This document shows, piece by piece, positions 45,420-57,224 of a DNA stretch of 64,000 nucleotides. A program made the position numbers and the translations under genes. Source of the stretch: Chiua virens (taxonomy: Eukaryota; Basidiomycota; Agaricomycetes; Boletales; Boletaceae). The notes beneath the pieces were generated by a model. That model saw nothing but the letters and a program-made list of their open reading frames with translations. It had not been told where the DNA came from and did not search any database. The stretch covers positions 248,001 through 312,000 of the forward strand of contig JAHNUO010000017.1 of NCBI GenBank assembly GCA_019787685.1, given 5' to 3'. Within the stretch, counting starts at the first letter, position 1. Each line of letters opens with the position of its first letter.

Positions 45420-47241
45420 TTAAGCATACGAGGCATAAGTGTTGGCGCGACCGAGAGACGAGTGCGTTGTGCGCGAAAGTCTGAAGGGACGTCCATCGCG
45501 GCTCCAGTTAACACGACGTCGGGAAAGGATTCAACTTGAGGTTAGCAAAATTACTTACGTCGAGCTTGTTGCAGAGCTGGACCTAGAGATGTCTTTGGCT
45601 AGTACATAAGGTCTCATGTGCGCTGGAAGGGGTTGCGGAGCAAGAGGGGTGTCGCTAGGTAGTCCACTTTGGAATGTTGCATCATAAAGAGAATTATACA
45701 TATGATCTCCCATGGAAAAGCGTGAGCTGATATTGAAAGGGAGAGCAAAAGGATTGAGACCGAGATCGGGGAAATTTCCATGCAAAAGAGGCGATCCAGA
45801 GAAAAACGGAGATCTTGTTTGCGTCGGAGTGCCTGCGTCGCAGACATAGTGTACCTCGATAGTATGTCCGGCATACGACTGAACTTGTAATGCCTCTTTC
45901 GCTTCTTGAGCACTCGACATGTTCACGTATTCAACCATGGCTGTGATGGTTCTGTCTAGGGACCCGGAAGACGACTCGAGAATCTTTATGTCTTTGATGG
46001 GCCCGAACGGATAGAAGAGGGGATGCAAATCTGGGACCTGTGTGAACAGGATGGTCGATAAGTTGGACACGAGCAATTTCGAGGTTGTCATGTGGGTGAG
46101 CCCCCACTGATTGTTTGTGTGGTCCACTGTGCCGGCAGGAATTGGATGAGGTCCTTCAGGTTCAGAGATTGGTGCAGAAACAGCGAGCATCATCGTGCGG
46201 TCTCCTCCATCCAAGAAACCTATAGTGGAAACCAATTAGACAATCCCAAATCATACTGCACGGCATTACCTTGAGAACGTTGGACTACTGCCCATGAGAC
46301 ATCGAGTGTATGCCCCCTGCAAAGAATGTCAATCGGAATCCATTCCAAATAAAAAGAAGCGAGAACTTTATCTGTGTTCGCAATAAAGCATCCATCGCTA
46401 CCTTGGCTTCTTGATTGGTTGACATTACAACAAAGCCACGCCGACGGGAAGCGCTGTCCAACGTAGCCAGGATGACCGCGTGGGTCACAGTTCCGTGTGG
46501 CTCAAAGATCTTGGAGAACTCTGACCTAGGGATGAATATGACAGTGGTGGTTGCATCTTGATACAGACAATCATTTCTCACTTTGTGAGGTCGAATGGCA
46601 ACCCAAGCACGTAGAGGTTCCGACGCAAATCCCCATTCGTAAAAAGCGAACGCGGGCTCATGGTAAACGTAGCAGAACGTAGAACAGAACTTTAAAGCGC
46701 ATATATAAGTGAGTTCCAATAAGATGAGGGTGCCTGCCTGCGGATTTCACCATCCCGAAGGACACCTTCCTGCAACTTCCGGAGGGATGCGAGGTAAGAT
46801 TTGTCACCACGCGATGTGAAGTTCGCCGTCTTGATATCTTCCGGATTTGCGGTGTGCATTGCCGAATCCTTTGAGCGATCTTGTGATTGTCGCGGCGGAC
46901 CTGGCAACAGGATAAGCTCATCGGTTTGGACCAAATACTGCGTCTCCTCACCACACGTCTTGACATTAGCTTTCGCACAAAGCATTGCGTTGACAGTTCA
47001 TTCCTAGATGTACCAATTATGACTTACCGCTGTGCGTTGATTTGTTGAGAACATCGGGGCGTGCGTCGCGGTTCATTTCTAGAGTCGAGAACAAAGAAAA
47101 TCGAATCGAAACCAAAAAAAATATACAGTGACGTGGAGAAGAAAGTGAGGGAGACTGATTAAAGGGGGAGAACAAGAGCACGCGGGAACGTGATTGGGCG
47201 GACTCACCTAATATATCGCACGCGTCGAGGTCACGTGCCAT
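45420..47241 (-). CDS. RNA-binding protein with two RRM domains
   Basis: The start at 47,241 gives 'MARDLDACDILG', followed by several short exons. An exon near 46,985 carries 'TQYLVQTDELILLPGPPRQ', a partly disordered part. RRM1 has RNP2 'NLYVLGLPFDLTK' (about 46,620) spliced to 'SEFSKIFEPHGTVTHAV' and RNP1-like 'RRRGFVVMST', ending 'GHTLDVSWAVVQRSQG'. RRM2 shows 'SKLLVSNLSTILF', 'LHPLFYPFGPIKDIKILE' and 'HTIEVHYV'. A low-complexity tail follows. The 3' end is uncertain: the frame stops near 45,555 unless a last intron (donor at about 45,566) leads to 'SRDGRPFRLSRTTHS' and a TAA at 45,420. The family is common in mushrooms and probably acts in mRNA regulation. Confidence 0.75.
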
Positions 47242-47422
47242 TGTTTTTGACTAATTCCAGAACATTGCTTAGTCATCCATGATCTCGATCACATTAATGC
47301 CTCCGAGTTCTGACCCACTCTTCCGTTGACCGCACTGCGTGCGCCAGGTAAGGTGCCTTGTGAAGTCTAGGCTGCTTATCTCGCGGAAACATATCTTGAG
47401 CTAGATCACACGCAACAGAAGC
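47242..47422. promoter_or_regulatory. Divergent promoter region between the RRM gene and the RAD51 paralog
   Basis: 181 bp separate the two start codons. No specific motif was recognised. Confidence 0.55.
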
Positions 47423-48739
47423 ATGTCTAGAAGTCTCTTCTATTGTTCTTCACTTCCCCCGTCCACGCAAGTCGCCCTAAGACGTGCAGGGTATCAGACG
47501 GTTGATGAACTTTCCGGTGCCTCGGCAGAAAGCCTGTCCAAAGGTGTGCGAATTCGCTCCAAAAGTGCACTGTTTGACTCAACTTTCCGCGCTGGTGGCG
47601 CTACAAGAACTCGGTATCGACATTGCCGATTCACAAGCATTGATCAGCGCGACGCAAGCACAGAAGGGGGTACCCTTGAGCCAGTCTGTGGCCTCATTGT
47701 CTCGCCCTATCGTTTTGAAATGCAGCTATTCTGCCGTAAATAAAATCCTCGGAAGTGGACTTCCGCGAGGCCATATATTGGAAATATCTGGTCCCCCTGG
47801 CAGTTTCAAAGAAGCCCTTGCATTGGACTTTGTGCGCGTGTTTGCGCAAGCGGATGAAGGAGTCATATTTGTTGGTGATTCATCTTGTGATAAGTTCCTA
47901 TTCCCCCCGACACTGAGGCGCCGTATGTTAGATATGCAAAACATGACCACTCCAAACGCCATTTCCAACGTGCTCGCAGGTAATTGGTCAATGTATTTTT
48001 TGCTCTGATGGCGAGGATGAGTCGGCATTCTTCCAACAGACACCGCTCCACATTATAGTCAACAATTGATACGCTATATTCGGCTTCATACATTGCCGGA
48101 CCTTTTAATATTTATGCAAAATCTCCCTGCGGAGCTCCGTCCAACGGTGGGTATTTCAATCAACGTACTGCATCTTTGCGGACTGATTGATGGAAGACTG
48201 GATTGCTTGTTTTGAACTCCATTTCTTTTCCCTTTCAATCGCGTCCAGACCTCCTTCCATCAAGGAAGACGGCACTATTGGGCATTATCCGACAAAGCCT
48301 CCTTCAAGCATGTGTATCAAGTAATTTGACCGTTAGCTAACGTGCTTTCTCCATCAGTCCAAAGTACTTACGTGTCCAGCAGATCGTCGTTACCTCGCAA
48401 ATGGCGACCAAGATGCTCAGTCCTGACGGATCAGCTGCCACTTTTGACAATGGAGCAAAAGCCATCATGATGCCCCAGCTAGGTTATTATCTTTTAATCG
48501 ATACAAGATCACTCGCTGAAGGCTAAACCCAGGACCCGACTACTTGCCTTCCGGCCGATCATACCGTCTCGTGATCGTACCACAATCAAGAGCGGCAGGG
48601 TAATGTGACTCCACTTGAATGAGGGTCTCGTTACTCATTACATTCTAGCGTCGTACGCCTTCTCTCCGGCCCGAGTGGTCAGCTCCCAAATAATATCGCA
48701 CAGGAGAACTACGCGCTGACAGGTACAATTACCGTGTAA
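47423..48739 (+). CDS. RAD51 paralog (RecA/Rad51 family recombination protein)
   Basis: Recombination mediator-type ATPase. The exons begin 'MSRSLFYCSSLPPSTQ' and 'LRRAGYQTVDELSGASAES', a Rad51-like helix-hairpin-helix head. The next exon gives 'VNKILGSGLPRGHILEISG', then the P-loop region 'GPPGSFKEA' (about 47,791-47,817), followed by 'FVRVFAQADEGVIFVG'. After an intron comes 'DTAPHYSQQLIRYI' and 'LHTLPDLLIFMQNLP'. The later exons read 'IVVTSQMATKMLSPDGS' with 'GAKAIMMPQL', 'PDYLPSGRSYRLVIVPQS' and 'AGVVRLLSGPSGQ', ending at TAA 48,737-48,739. The overall shape fits Rad55/Rad51C-like paralogs; I do not assign orthology. The P-loop departs from GxxxxGK(T/S): the second glycine is phenylalanine and the T/S is glutamate. 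The gene is convergent with the cyclo-ligase, 104 bp between stops. Confidence 0.75.
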
Positions 48740-48843
48740 TGTTCCAGTATATTGGTGGTGGAACAGTTCAAGAAGACTCATACTAACGGACATGGAGTGG
48801 AGAATTCCTCGCGGGATGGCAAAAGCTATTCGATCACGAACGT

Positions 48844-49804
48844 TTATTTGGAAATAATCTCCTTCGGCGTTACGATCATGTCTAGCTTCCAATCGTGGTC
48901 CGTTACTGGAACTTGCCCTGCTTCTAGCAATTGCTGTTGAAGGCACAATGCAACTGACATGTCCGTGTAAGCTTGGTATTGAGAGAACGTAATATGAACT
49001 ACCTAAAAGAGGTCGCGGGTGTTTGGCGGCGCCTACATATGAAGAGACGAAGCGGTCATAATAGCCTTTGCCGTGGCCTAAACGTGATAAAGATGAATCA
49101 AACGCGACGCCTGCCAATGGGCGGGATCAGGGGCTCTTCCAATTACCACCTTGCTAATGTGGGCTGGACAATAAACACTGACCTGGCATGATGATCAAGT
49201 CGAGGTCTTCACAGGACTCATCCGAGACTGGCAAAAGGAGCGAGATTGGGGCCGTCGATGAGCTGAAACGAGGTACTATCGATCAAGTCACATTGCATAC
49301 ATACCACTCTGCCGTTTCCCATCTCCCCATTCTGTCGTAGGCTCAGGGATACCCCATAGGCCTGTAGGGAGTGTTCGTAGGTCTCCATCATCATACAGCC
49401 TCACGAAATCCATCACCCCATCCTTAGACGTAAGGCTCGGCACAAACAACTTTTTCCCTGCCCTTTACGGTGAACATAACACACATTCAAAGTCGTGTGA
49501 ATCCCCTACCGGTGTCTGCCAGGATAGTCGATACCAACGCCATCGTCTGTACCTCCGCCGTGGGCATGCTGAGGTAGCAACTAATTGTCTTGGCGCGTTG
49601 GAACGCCGGAAGCGCGACGACTTTGCCCACGATCGCCTCTGCTAATCGTGCATCGCGCATTCGTCAGCCGTCCAAACTCGACGGTGGGGACGACGCACAC
49701 TGAGTTTGCAGCTCTGCCTGCGTGAGATTGCGGAGCGACTTGGTCATGGACGACCGAAGTGCTTTCTTGGCGGAGCGCACCGCACTGATCGACATCGACG
49801 ACAT
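48844..49804 (-). CDS. 5-formyltetrahydrofolate cyclo-ligase
   Basis: ATP-dependent enzyme turning 5-formyl-THF into 5,10-methenyl-THF in one-carbon metabolism. The start at 49,804 (MSSMSISAVRSAKKALRS) was chosen because the frame continues as 'MTKSLRNLTQAELQTQ'. The next exon reads 'VVALPAFQRAKTISCYLSM' and 'PTAEVQTMALV'. Then follow 'MDFVRLYDDGDLRTLPTG' and 'LWGIPEPTTEWGDG', and the signature 'GVAFDSSLSRLGHGKGYYDR' (about 49,110-49,050), the glycine-rich ATP and folate site. It ends 'VPVTDHDWKLDMIVTPKEI' with TAA at 48,844-48,846. Length and motif order are normal. It shares a 203-bp divergent promoter with PIG-P. Confidence 0.88.
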
Positions 49805-50007
49805 TGAAGACGTGAAATTGGGTGCAGAAGCTCAGGCTGGGCGTGAGTCGGAAACAACTCGTGGCGGATCGTGACGAAAAGCCGACAAGTTGGCTCAGTT
49901 ATTGAGCCTGCCAAGAGGAGTGGCGCTGATGCCCTCAAGCAGCGAGCCGACACCATGATATTTGACCTTTTGAGTCTTGTCCACGTTGTTTGAGAAACTG
50001 CAACAAG
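49805..50007. promoter_or_regulatory. Divergent promoter region between the cyclo-ligase gene and PIG-P
   Basis: 203 bp separate the start codons of the two genes. No operator was recognised. Confidence 0.55.
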
Positions 50008-50614
50008 ATGCAACAAACGACTCGGAAAATGGAGCCAACATCGCCCGTCGCACCCGTCGCACGGGCATCCAACGAACCACCGCGCGAACACCGCAGTCGC
50101 GCACCCGAATTCTACGGATTTGTCGCTCTATCATCGACGTCCGTCTTGTTCGTCGTCTACGTTCTTTGGGCGCTCTTGCCAGACGAGTACATTCGCTGGC
50201 TAGGCATCGAGTGGTATCCAAGTCGGTGCGTGTCACTCTTGTCCATGTCTCCAAGGAGATAGTAATAATACATGACAAACAGCGAATGGTCGTTGCTTCT
50301 ACCCGCATACTCCATCGTCCTGGTCCTCCTGACATATTTTGTATATTTTTCCCTCGCAATTGCCCACACCCCTTCATTTAGCGACGTTTGTGCGATCGTC
50401 GGTAAGCACCATGTCTAAATGGCGGTAACATTGCGCATGCTAAATCCGCATTTCAGACACCAAGGGCCATCTTCCGGGGCTCACCACACCTAATCCGTAT
50501 CTCAAACATGCCGACCCGTCCGTCATACCAGAGTTGTATGACATACCCATCGGCATTGTAAATCGTATACTCTACGGTCCCAAGATAAATGTGATACGGA
50601 GACAGTCACGATAA
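50008..50614 (+). CDS. GPI-GlcNAc transferase subunit PIG-P
   Basis: Small membrane subunit of the ER complex that makes GlcNAc-PI, the first step of GPI-anchor synthesis. Exons 50,008-50,225, 50,283-50,401 and 50,457-50,614 join in frame. The protein shows 'EFYGFVALSSTSVLFVVYVL' (first membrane segment), 'LPDEYIRWLGIEWYPSR' and 'EWSLLLPAYSIVLVLLTYFV' (second membrane segment). The tail reads 'PELYDIPIGIVNRILYG', a conserved C-terminal motif. The ATG at 50,008 is followed by a short proline-rich cytosolic head. About 164 residues, normal for the family. Confidence 0.92.
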
Positions 50615-50777
50615 ATACAAGAAATTATACTCGGAGAGCGATGCAGCCTTTCATCTATGACTTGTCATACAAGAGACCGTACTAAATTATGATGATCTTA
50701 GGGTCCAAGAAATCAGATACTGTGCAACGTAGCATTGCTCGTCGAAAACCCATAATGAGCGCCTGGGGTTTGGTTTA

Positions 50778-52494
50778 TCAACCACCTCGAGAGCGTTTCC
50801 CACAATTCGGAGAACTTCTGGAGTAGTCGTCAGTGTCCCTACTAAAATCGCCTTGATGCTGATGCGCATCGGCGACGTTCGAAGACATAGCATTGTCGTA
50901 ATCATCATCGGAACCATTCGATAAAGTGGACGTTGACGTTGCGGATGACATACTACTTTGGAACGTGAGACCTGGGGGTATACTGCCACCTAATCCCGAT
51001 GATAACAAGCCTTGACGAGACCGGACGTGGTCGTGAGGCGGTAGGTTGTGTGGAATCCATCTGTACCTGGACGGCTGCCTCCCCGCATCATGGACCTGGG
51101 TTACCATCGGCTCTTCAAACCCAACCGTATAGCGTGGAATGGAAAGCAGGTCGGGGGACGATGGATTTATCCCGTGGGTGCGCAGGTGCCGCTTTGCGTT
51201 TGATCGCACAGCAAAACTTTTTTCGCAATTCGGTACAATGCATTTGTAGGCTGGGGATGCAAGGGTAAATGAGCAACTCAGGGAATGACGACACGCGCCC
51301 GCAAAATAAATGATGCGTACGTTTAGCTCCCGAATGGGTGTTCATGTGGGTAGCCAACCCGCTTGGCCGAGGGAACATCTTCTTGCACTGCTCGCACTGG
51401 TGCATTTTTGACTTTTTCTGCTGCCTTACGCCGGTGGATCTTTGGTGGCCGGGTCCAGAATTAATAGGGCTGTGTGGCGATGGGAATGGGTCACTGTTGG
51501 AAGAGTGCACCGGCACGCGGAACTGGCTTGATTGGGTTACCTTTTTGCTGTCGTGCTGAAGCCGCATGCCAGGACCCTGGATCCGTGCAGTCCCGGGCGA
51601 GATCGACGATGAAGACAGAAAGGTCGAGGAGGGGGACCGGTGCGTGACGCCTGACTCCTCATCCGCAACGATGTTCATATCCAACAGACTACGCAGCATA
51701 TGTCCATTGTCAGGGTCATCGACTCGCTGGAGCATCGCGTCGGACAGCTGGAATGTCATGACGGATGGTTGGAGTGCCTGCGCAGGGAATGTGTGATGTG
51801 GCAAATGAGCGACGTTCCGGGATGCCTGGATCTGAAATTGATTCATCATCGGCGACATTTGGGTCGCATCTTCGACATCGGAGTCTTGATGGGACTCGTC
51901 AGAGGTGCTCTCTGGTGGCTCGCTCGCTGGGGACCTGGTCATCCTCGGGGGCGACGCCATCCAGGAGGAATACTCCACTTGCGCGTGAGAGGGCTGGCGT
52001 GTCTGTCAGCGATTTCGAGGATGAGCAAAGGCACAACCTACCCAGGAGCCTCTCCTATACGACTGAGGCCCATGAAGAGGCGCATCGACAATATGCAGTG
52101 CTGCGAGGTCGCATGGCGAGTAAGCATTGAACCCAGATGCGTCGGAGCCGTAAGATGGCATCGTATGGGATGTGGTACGTTGGGAGGACTCGGGATACGC
52201 GATGGGATGAGCGGCCGTGGGGGGAGAGGACGCGTCATCAAAGGGGAGGCGTGGCGGCAAAATATCAGAGTCCAGTTGTGTGGTATCCTGAGCGGAACAG
52301 GAGTGCATGAACTGAACGCTGATATTTTGTGCGTTCTCGTTAGTCCCGAGATAAGGGTGGAATTGGGTTTCGCAGGGGAGAGGCGCCGAGAGATGGGGTA
52401 GAATATTGTGCTCGTCCGAGTTGGATGGCACTCTGGAGCGGGGGAAGCGAGAAGAGTGGCCAGAAAGGTAAGTATTAACGGGGGAATCGCCCAT
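50778..52494 (-). CDS. C2H2 zinc-finger transcription factor
   Basis: The start at 52,494 (MGDSPVNTYLSGHSSRF) leads into a long serine/proline-rich region through 52,020. After an intron a second serine-rich part runs to 'RQQKKSKMHQ'. Two zinc fingers follow: 'CEQCKKMFPRPSGLATHMNTH' (one residue over shown limits is part of the linker) at about 51,400-51,340, then after an intron 'CIVPNCEKSFAVRSNAKRHL' at about 51,240-51,180. The second has the four-residue cysteine spacing. The C-terminal tail is again low in complexity. The last exon boundary is uncertain: the frame stops at 50,778, or a short splice could extend it to about 50,687. Probably a nuclear DNA-binding regulator; targets unknown. 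Confidence 0.82.
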
Positions 52495-53829
52495 GAGGGG
52501 CCAGGGAAAGTATCTGGAAGGAGATCATCCTGTGGTCGCTGTGTGTGGGTCGAGGCGAAGTTGGGACCTACCAGAAACCACCCTTAATCTTGACCGTGGA
52601 AAAGGGCACAACTTTCGGCACAAGGCAAGAATATTACAGTAACAAACGGCGCTATTCTTGAGCTAAATGTCTTGGAAGGCAGCTGGTGCGACGATGAGAG
52701 ACTTGGGGGGACGCAGTCTGCTTCAAGGCTCAGATAAAAGGTGGAGCGCATGGTCGCAGCAGGGAGGAAATAGCAGGACATGAGGAAAGTCCTATCGGCG
52801 AGTAGGACTCGGATAGCGGGACGCCATAACTTGCTGGCATGCGGATGATACTACACAGCAAAAGGTTGGCCCCGGTTTGGGCATCCCATCCCTAAATGAC
52901 ACATCTCATTAACAACCCATGAAGCGCAACGGCAGAGGGTGTTAGATAGCGAGTTTGTTTGCAGGCGGCCCCTGGTGACACTGACACATCACATCCCGAG
53001 TTTAGATGTGGCACAAAGTTTCACATATCAGCGCAGTACAAGGCCACGAACCCTAGTGAGTAAAGATCCATCGTAGGAAGCAAGATCGTGAAAGCGATTG
53101 GCTGGTATTATTGCCACTCAAACCTGCGTCTTCTTTTGCCGTGCCAGCGAACGGCCGGGCGGAGACCACGTAGCTCTTGAAGAATAGTGTCTTCTACTTG
53201 CTGCACCAACCTGAACCATGCATTGCATTTACAACTCCGCGAATGCAGCGTGCCGAGTTGTCCTTCCATTGCTCCGAACCCATAAAGTCAGTCGTACCAC
53301 CTCCGAACAAAGTATAGTTCAAGTACATAATAAATTTAATACGACACACAAGTATTATAGCTGCCGCATCACCACTACAGCATTTCAGATCGTAGTTCCC
53401 ACCCCGATTGTTCGGAACTTCCGTCCTCAGAATCTGTACAGCAAATTAGTTTCCAGTGGTCGCAGCCGTGCGTTGGACATTACGCCTCCTCTTCCTCTCG
53501 CCTGCATCTGCTGCGTCTGATATCCGGCAATGAAACAATTCGCGCCATGCGTAATTCAACGGTTAGTATCCAGATCGACTGTAACCAGTGCTTACCTGAC
53601 TTGCGCAAACCTATGCGACGTAAGTACCTACATCCCGGTTCGTGCCAGCGACGCTCAGCCCGCGTGTCTTTCATCACGCTTCGAGTTCTGCCAATATTGA
53701 AATTGAGCATTTCTGGGGTTCAAAGTCGCGTGAAGTACGTGAGGTCCAGTGGCGTTCCGTGGCGTAGACCATGACCTCGAACGGTGTCCCGATTGTCTGC
53801 CATCAGGAGTGACGGTTGTCTCAAGACGT
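52495..53829. other. Long intergenic region without a supported gene
   Basis: About 1.3 kb with short open frames on both strands and no recognised domain. The left part is probably the promoter and leader of the zinc-finger gene. Confidence 0.5.
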
Positions 53830-56094
53830 CTAAGCGTGGGTAATTTCTGTTCTAAGGTCAGTATCTGATGAACGAAACATGAGGCCGCTCACGTGGCCCG
53901 GTTGTGGCTCTTGTGTCAGAGCCCATTTGTTCCACCATCCATTCGCCACGGTCTGCACCCGTGACTCGCGTACGCAGGTATCCGGGTCAAGTTCTGCCGG
54001 CATTGTCGCATCTATCGAGTTGGTCGCCAGTCCTGATTGTGATGTAATAGCCCCCAAGGTCTCCTCGCCCTCATGTTCTTCGACTTCATCCATAATTAAC
54101 ATGTCCCTAAGGTCAGGGCCGCCAATGTTTCCTTCAATTGACGGTGGAGTTCCGCGAACAAGTATATACTCCGACTCCGCTGGTTCACGGAGCGGCGCAC
54201 TGCGCTTACGAAACCAGGGAGACTGCCGCTTGATCGCAAGAGGACTTGAAATGATATCAGCCCCGAAATCATCTGTGCTTCCATGCCTCCGTGGTGTTAC
54301 CTTCAGTGAATGCCCAATAGGAGAGGAGAGGTCGGGAGTAGCCAATCGGAGATGTGGCGGGGACGGTGACATATATCCGTCCTCTTGGGGGGTGGGGTCA
54401 GGTGGTTCGTCAAGGTCATCTTCAAAATGATCACCGGGATCAATATTCTCCTTTCCATGTGACTTGAGATCATCTCGATGATGCTGGGAAAAAATGCTCG
54501 AAGCTTCGGGCAATTCATCAGGGGTGGGGAATGCGGCGTGATCCTGCTTTACGGCACAAGGTACATTTTGGAGCGATCCCCGCCCCACATCGGAGTCGTT
54601 GCATTCAGTCTTGATGCGCTTGGAAGCCAAGTCATTATCCAGAACGCCACAGAGGGTCCTTTTACCGCTGTTCCTCCCCGATTTCCTTGTGGGGGCTGAA
54701 TTACTACGAGAAAGTCCCTTAGGAGCTATAGCGTGATGAGCGGTAGATCAGCACGAGGGAAACGTGCTTACAGAAGAAGTGTAAAAGCCCGACAGTCCCT
54801 TGTTCCGTTTTAGTCTTTCCTTTGCCTTTGTCGGTACTCGGATGATTGATACGATTAAAATGAAGCGGAAGTGACTTCGATACGCGAGGTACAAAGCTCG
54901 GGTTGATATCCACTATTGGCAAAAGCGTGATCGGATCCAAGTTCCCTTCCGCTAGTTTTTCGCGCTAAAGAAGTTTCCAAGTTGCTGACATCATCGTCAG
55001 CATCAGCTGAGCGCGAAATCAATGACGTCGTCACCTTCCGATATATGCTTCCGTGTCGGCGTCCATGTCATCCTCTGCAGTGATTTCCGTCAGGCAGGTG
55101 AGTTTTTCGTCTAGCGGACAATAAACCCGCTGGTGCAAGAATACCTTCTCGGCTAAATTGAACGCCTCGAGGTAGCCTTTTGGAACTAATTTCTTCCTTC
55201 CAATCTCAGGGCTCTCACGAGCTGATCCACGGTGCGATACTTTCTTAGCAGCGTCCATGCAGTCTTCAGCCCGATACCAGGTATACTCGGGAGGTAGTCA
55301 CAACCACTGAGGATTGACATGGCACGAAACTGCGAATCTGTCCATCCCAGTAACGATATGCCTGCGTCGGCAATTGTTACGGACCCGAAATCGTCCCTGG
55401 ATATCGACGTGATGGTGCTTGAAACTGAATCCAGCTTGAAGAGGACTTTGCGGCAACCAAAAACAAGTAGGTCGGAAGTCTTCTGTGATTATGCCATCGA
55501 CGATGCCGATGCGCTCCAAATATGCCATCTGAGCATCAGCTTCGTACGGCGCGACCACATATTGGATGCCCTCTGCTCGGAGGACCTGCTCGAGGAGGTC
55601 AGAGTACGCTCATGAAAAGTGACACTTCCTACTTTAATGAGTTGGTACGCCATCTGGGGAGTTACGTCGACACATTTGAGATAAAACTCCCTAGCCTGAC
55701 TGTGTTTACCCTGAGAAGCAAGGGCATTCGCTTTGGCGAGGTTGTCTTCTCTGCGCTGCCTTCTTTCGCTTTCCGTCTCTTTCTTCGCAGGAAGTGGTCC
55801 GCCGTCAAAAACCACATAGGGCTGTATGTTATGGTGACGTAGGAGTCGAACCCGATGCATTGCATAGTCGACATACCTAAATGCACGTCAACATCTCAGT
55901 CTCCGGCAGGCCCATGAAAGAATGAAAACTCACTTGGTCGTCTTCTTCCCGGTGGCAAGCTCTGTGGCACAAGCATACACACCGCGATGTAGCCAAACGT
56001 ACGCGTCGACCGCCAGAGTCTGACCTGAGAATTCAGAGAGGTGCTTGTTGACTTGAATGGACTTTAGAAGTGGAAGAAGGCCCGAAATACCCAT
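53830..56094 (-). CDS. EXO1: Exonuclease 1 (EXO1/XPG family)
   Basis: 5'-to-3' exonuclease and flap nuclease of mismatch repair and end resection. The start at 56,094 gives '[19 protein letters not shown]', and '[20 protein letters not shown]' carries the XPG-N aspartate. After the intron 55,933-55,877 come '[19 protein letters not shown]' and '[12 protein letters not shown]'. The XPG-I domain shows '[18 protein letters not shown]', then '[14 protein letters not shown]' across an intron, the metal-binding acidic cluster. Next are '[19 protein letters not shown]' (helix-hairpin-helix) and '[15 protein letters not shown]'. The C-terminal half is disordered, with a basic 'ASKRIKTE', and ends at 53,830. 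Full length, with no premature stop seen. Its usual partner MSH2-MSH6 has one subunit encoded 11 kb away. Confidence 0.92.
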
Positions 56095-57224
56095 TGCAAG
56101 TTGGTATTTCAGACAGTCAGGCGTATGGACATGAAGATGTTGCAAAGACAAAGGTTCGTAGACGAGACTTGACAGACGTATTGTGCAAATAAGCGTAAAC
56201 AAACGCGTCGCGTCCAGTATGGAACCATGGATAAACTGACCAAAATTTATACGGGTGGGCCATCGTCCAGCCTGGAAGCTCAGGATGCGACACCTCAAAT
56301 CATGCACTGAGGCAATGGTGTTTCTATTAATCGCCATGACAGACGCGATGGATTCCTAGTTCACGGTTGACTGCGCGTCATAGATCTTTGATTGGCGGAG
56401 AGGATCCGAGTCTGATTGAGGTCCTGGTGGGTATTAATACTCTGATGACTAAACACGTCTATGGGGCAAGCAGTCGTATCGCATGATGGTTTGTCTCATC
56501 CACAGGATCGCGGTGGACCTCAGTGGCGGTTGATCACCAGACTAGTCGGTAAGCCAATGTGAACCCGTTCTCCGCAATGATCCGATAATCTCGTCTACTC
56601 GGTAGCTGTGTTTCAGCATTTCGTTTGTTCTCCACGCGGGTATGGCGATTCCACGGTGGACAAGGCGGCCGCGACAGATATTCATTCGGATTTTGCAGGC
56701 TTCTTCTGGAACGATTCTAGGAAAAGCGACTAGGGATCCTACCTGTATTAGGCATCGCAACACTGATGTTGTCACAATCGTGGATTGTGCGCTGCAGGAT
56801 CGCCAGGAAAGGACCTAGAGTCTCACATGGGAGTAACAAATGAAGTGTTTCTGACTAAATGACCAGCTGGATGGAGTAACATATGTGGCGGGCTGTCGCA
56901 TCTGTAACATTAAGAACTTCCCTGATGCCTTGCATGTAAGCAGTTAGTGAGCAACATTGAGGAGTAAGTTTTCCATGCGGATCTCGACATTTCGATGACC
57001 AAGACTCCGGTATACGGACGGCTCTTAGACTCCACTGTCGACGAATAACGTGTGGTGGCTGCCAACTCAGGCTGCTGATAAGATTCATAAGAAGCTTCAT
57101 CATGAGCACCTGATGCGAATTTGCCTTTCGCACGTGAGCAGCTACATCATATAAAGCCGCCCACTGTGTGTATGAAGCTCCGCTAGTCCCCATCCGACAC
57201 ACATCAGTTCCACAACCAACCCAA
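56095..57224. other. Intergenic region between EXO1 and the dioxygenase gene
   Basis: The genes on each side are divergent. I found no coding exon with recognisable content in these 1.1 kb. Confidence 0.5.

Noticed and set aside
53218..53774. Plus-strand open frames of 75-100 codons before the EXO1 3' end
   Set aside because: No domain, no plausible splicing partner and no coding-like composition compared with neighbours.
55835..55870. GGGTTCGACTCC on the minus strand, looking like a tRNA T-loop
   Set aside because: It lies inside the EXO1 exon and codes for a conserved part of the XPG-N region.
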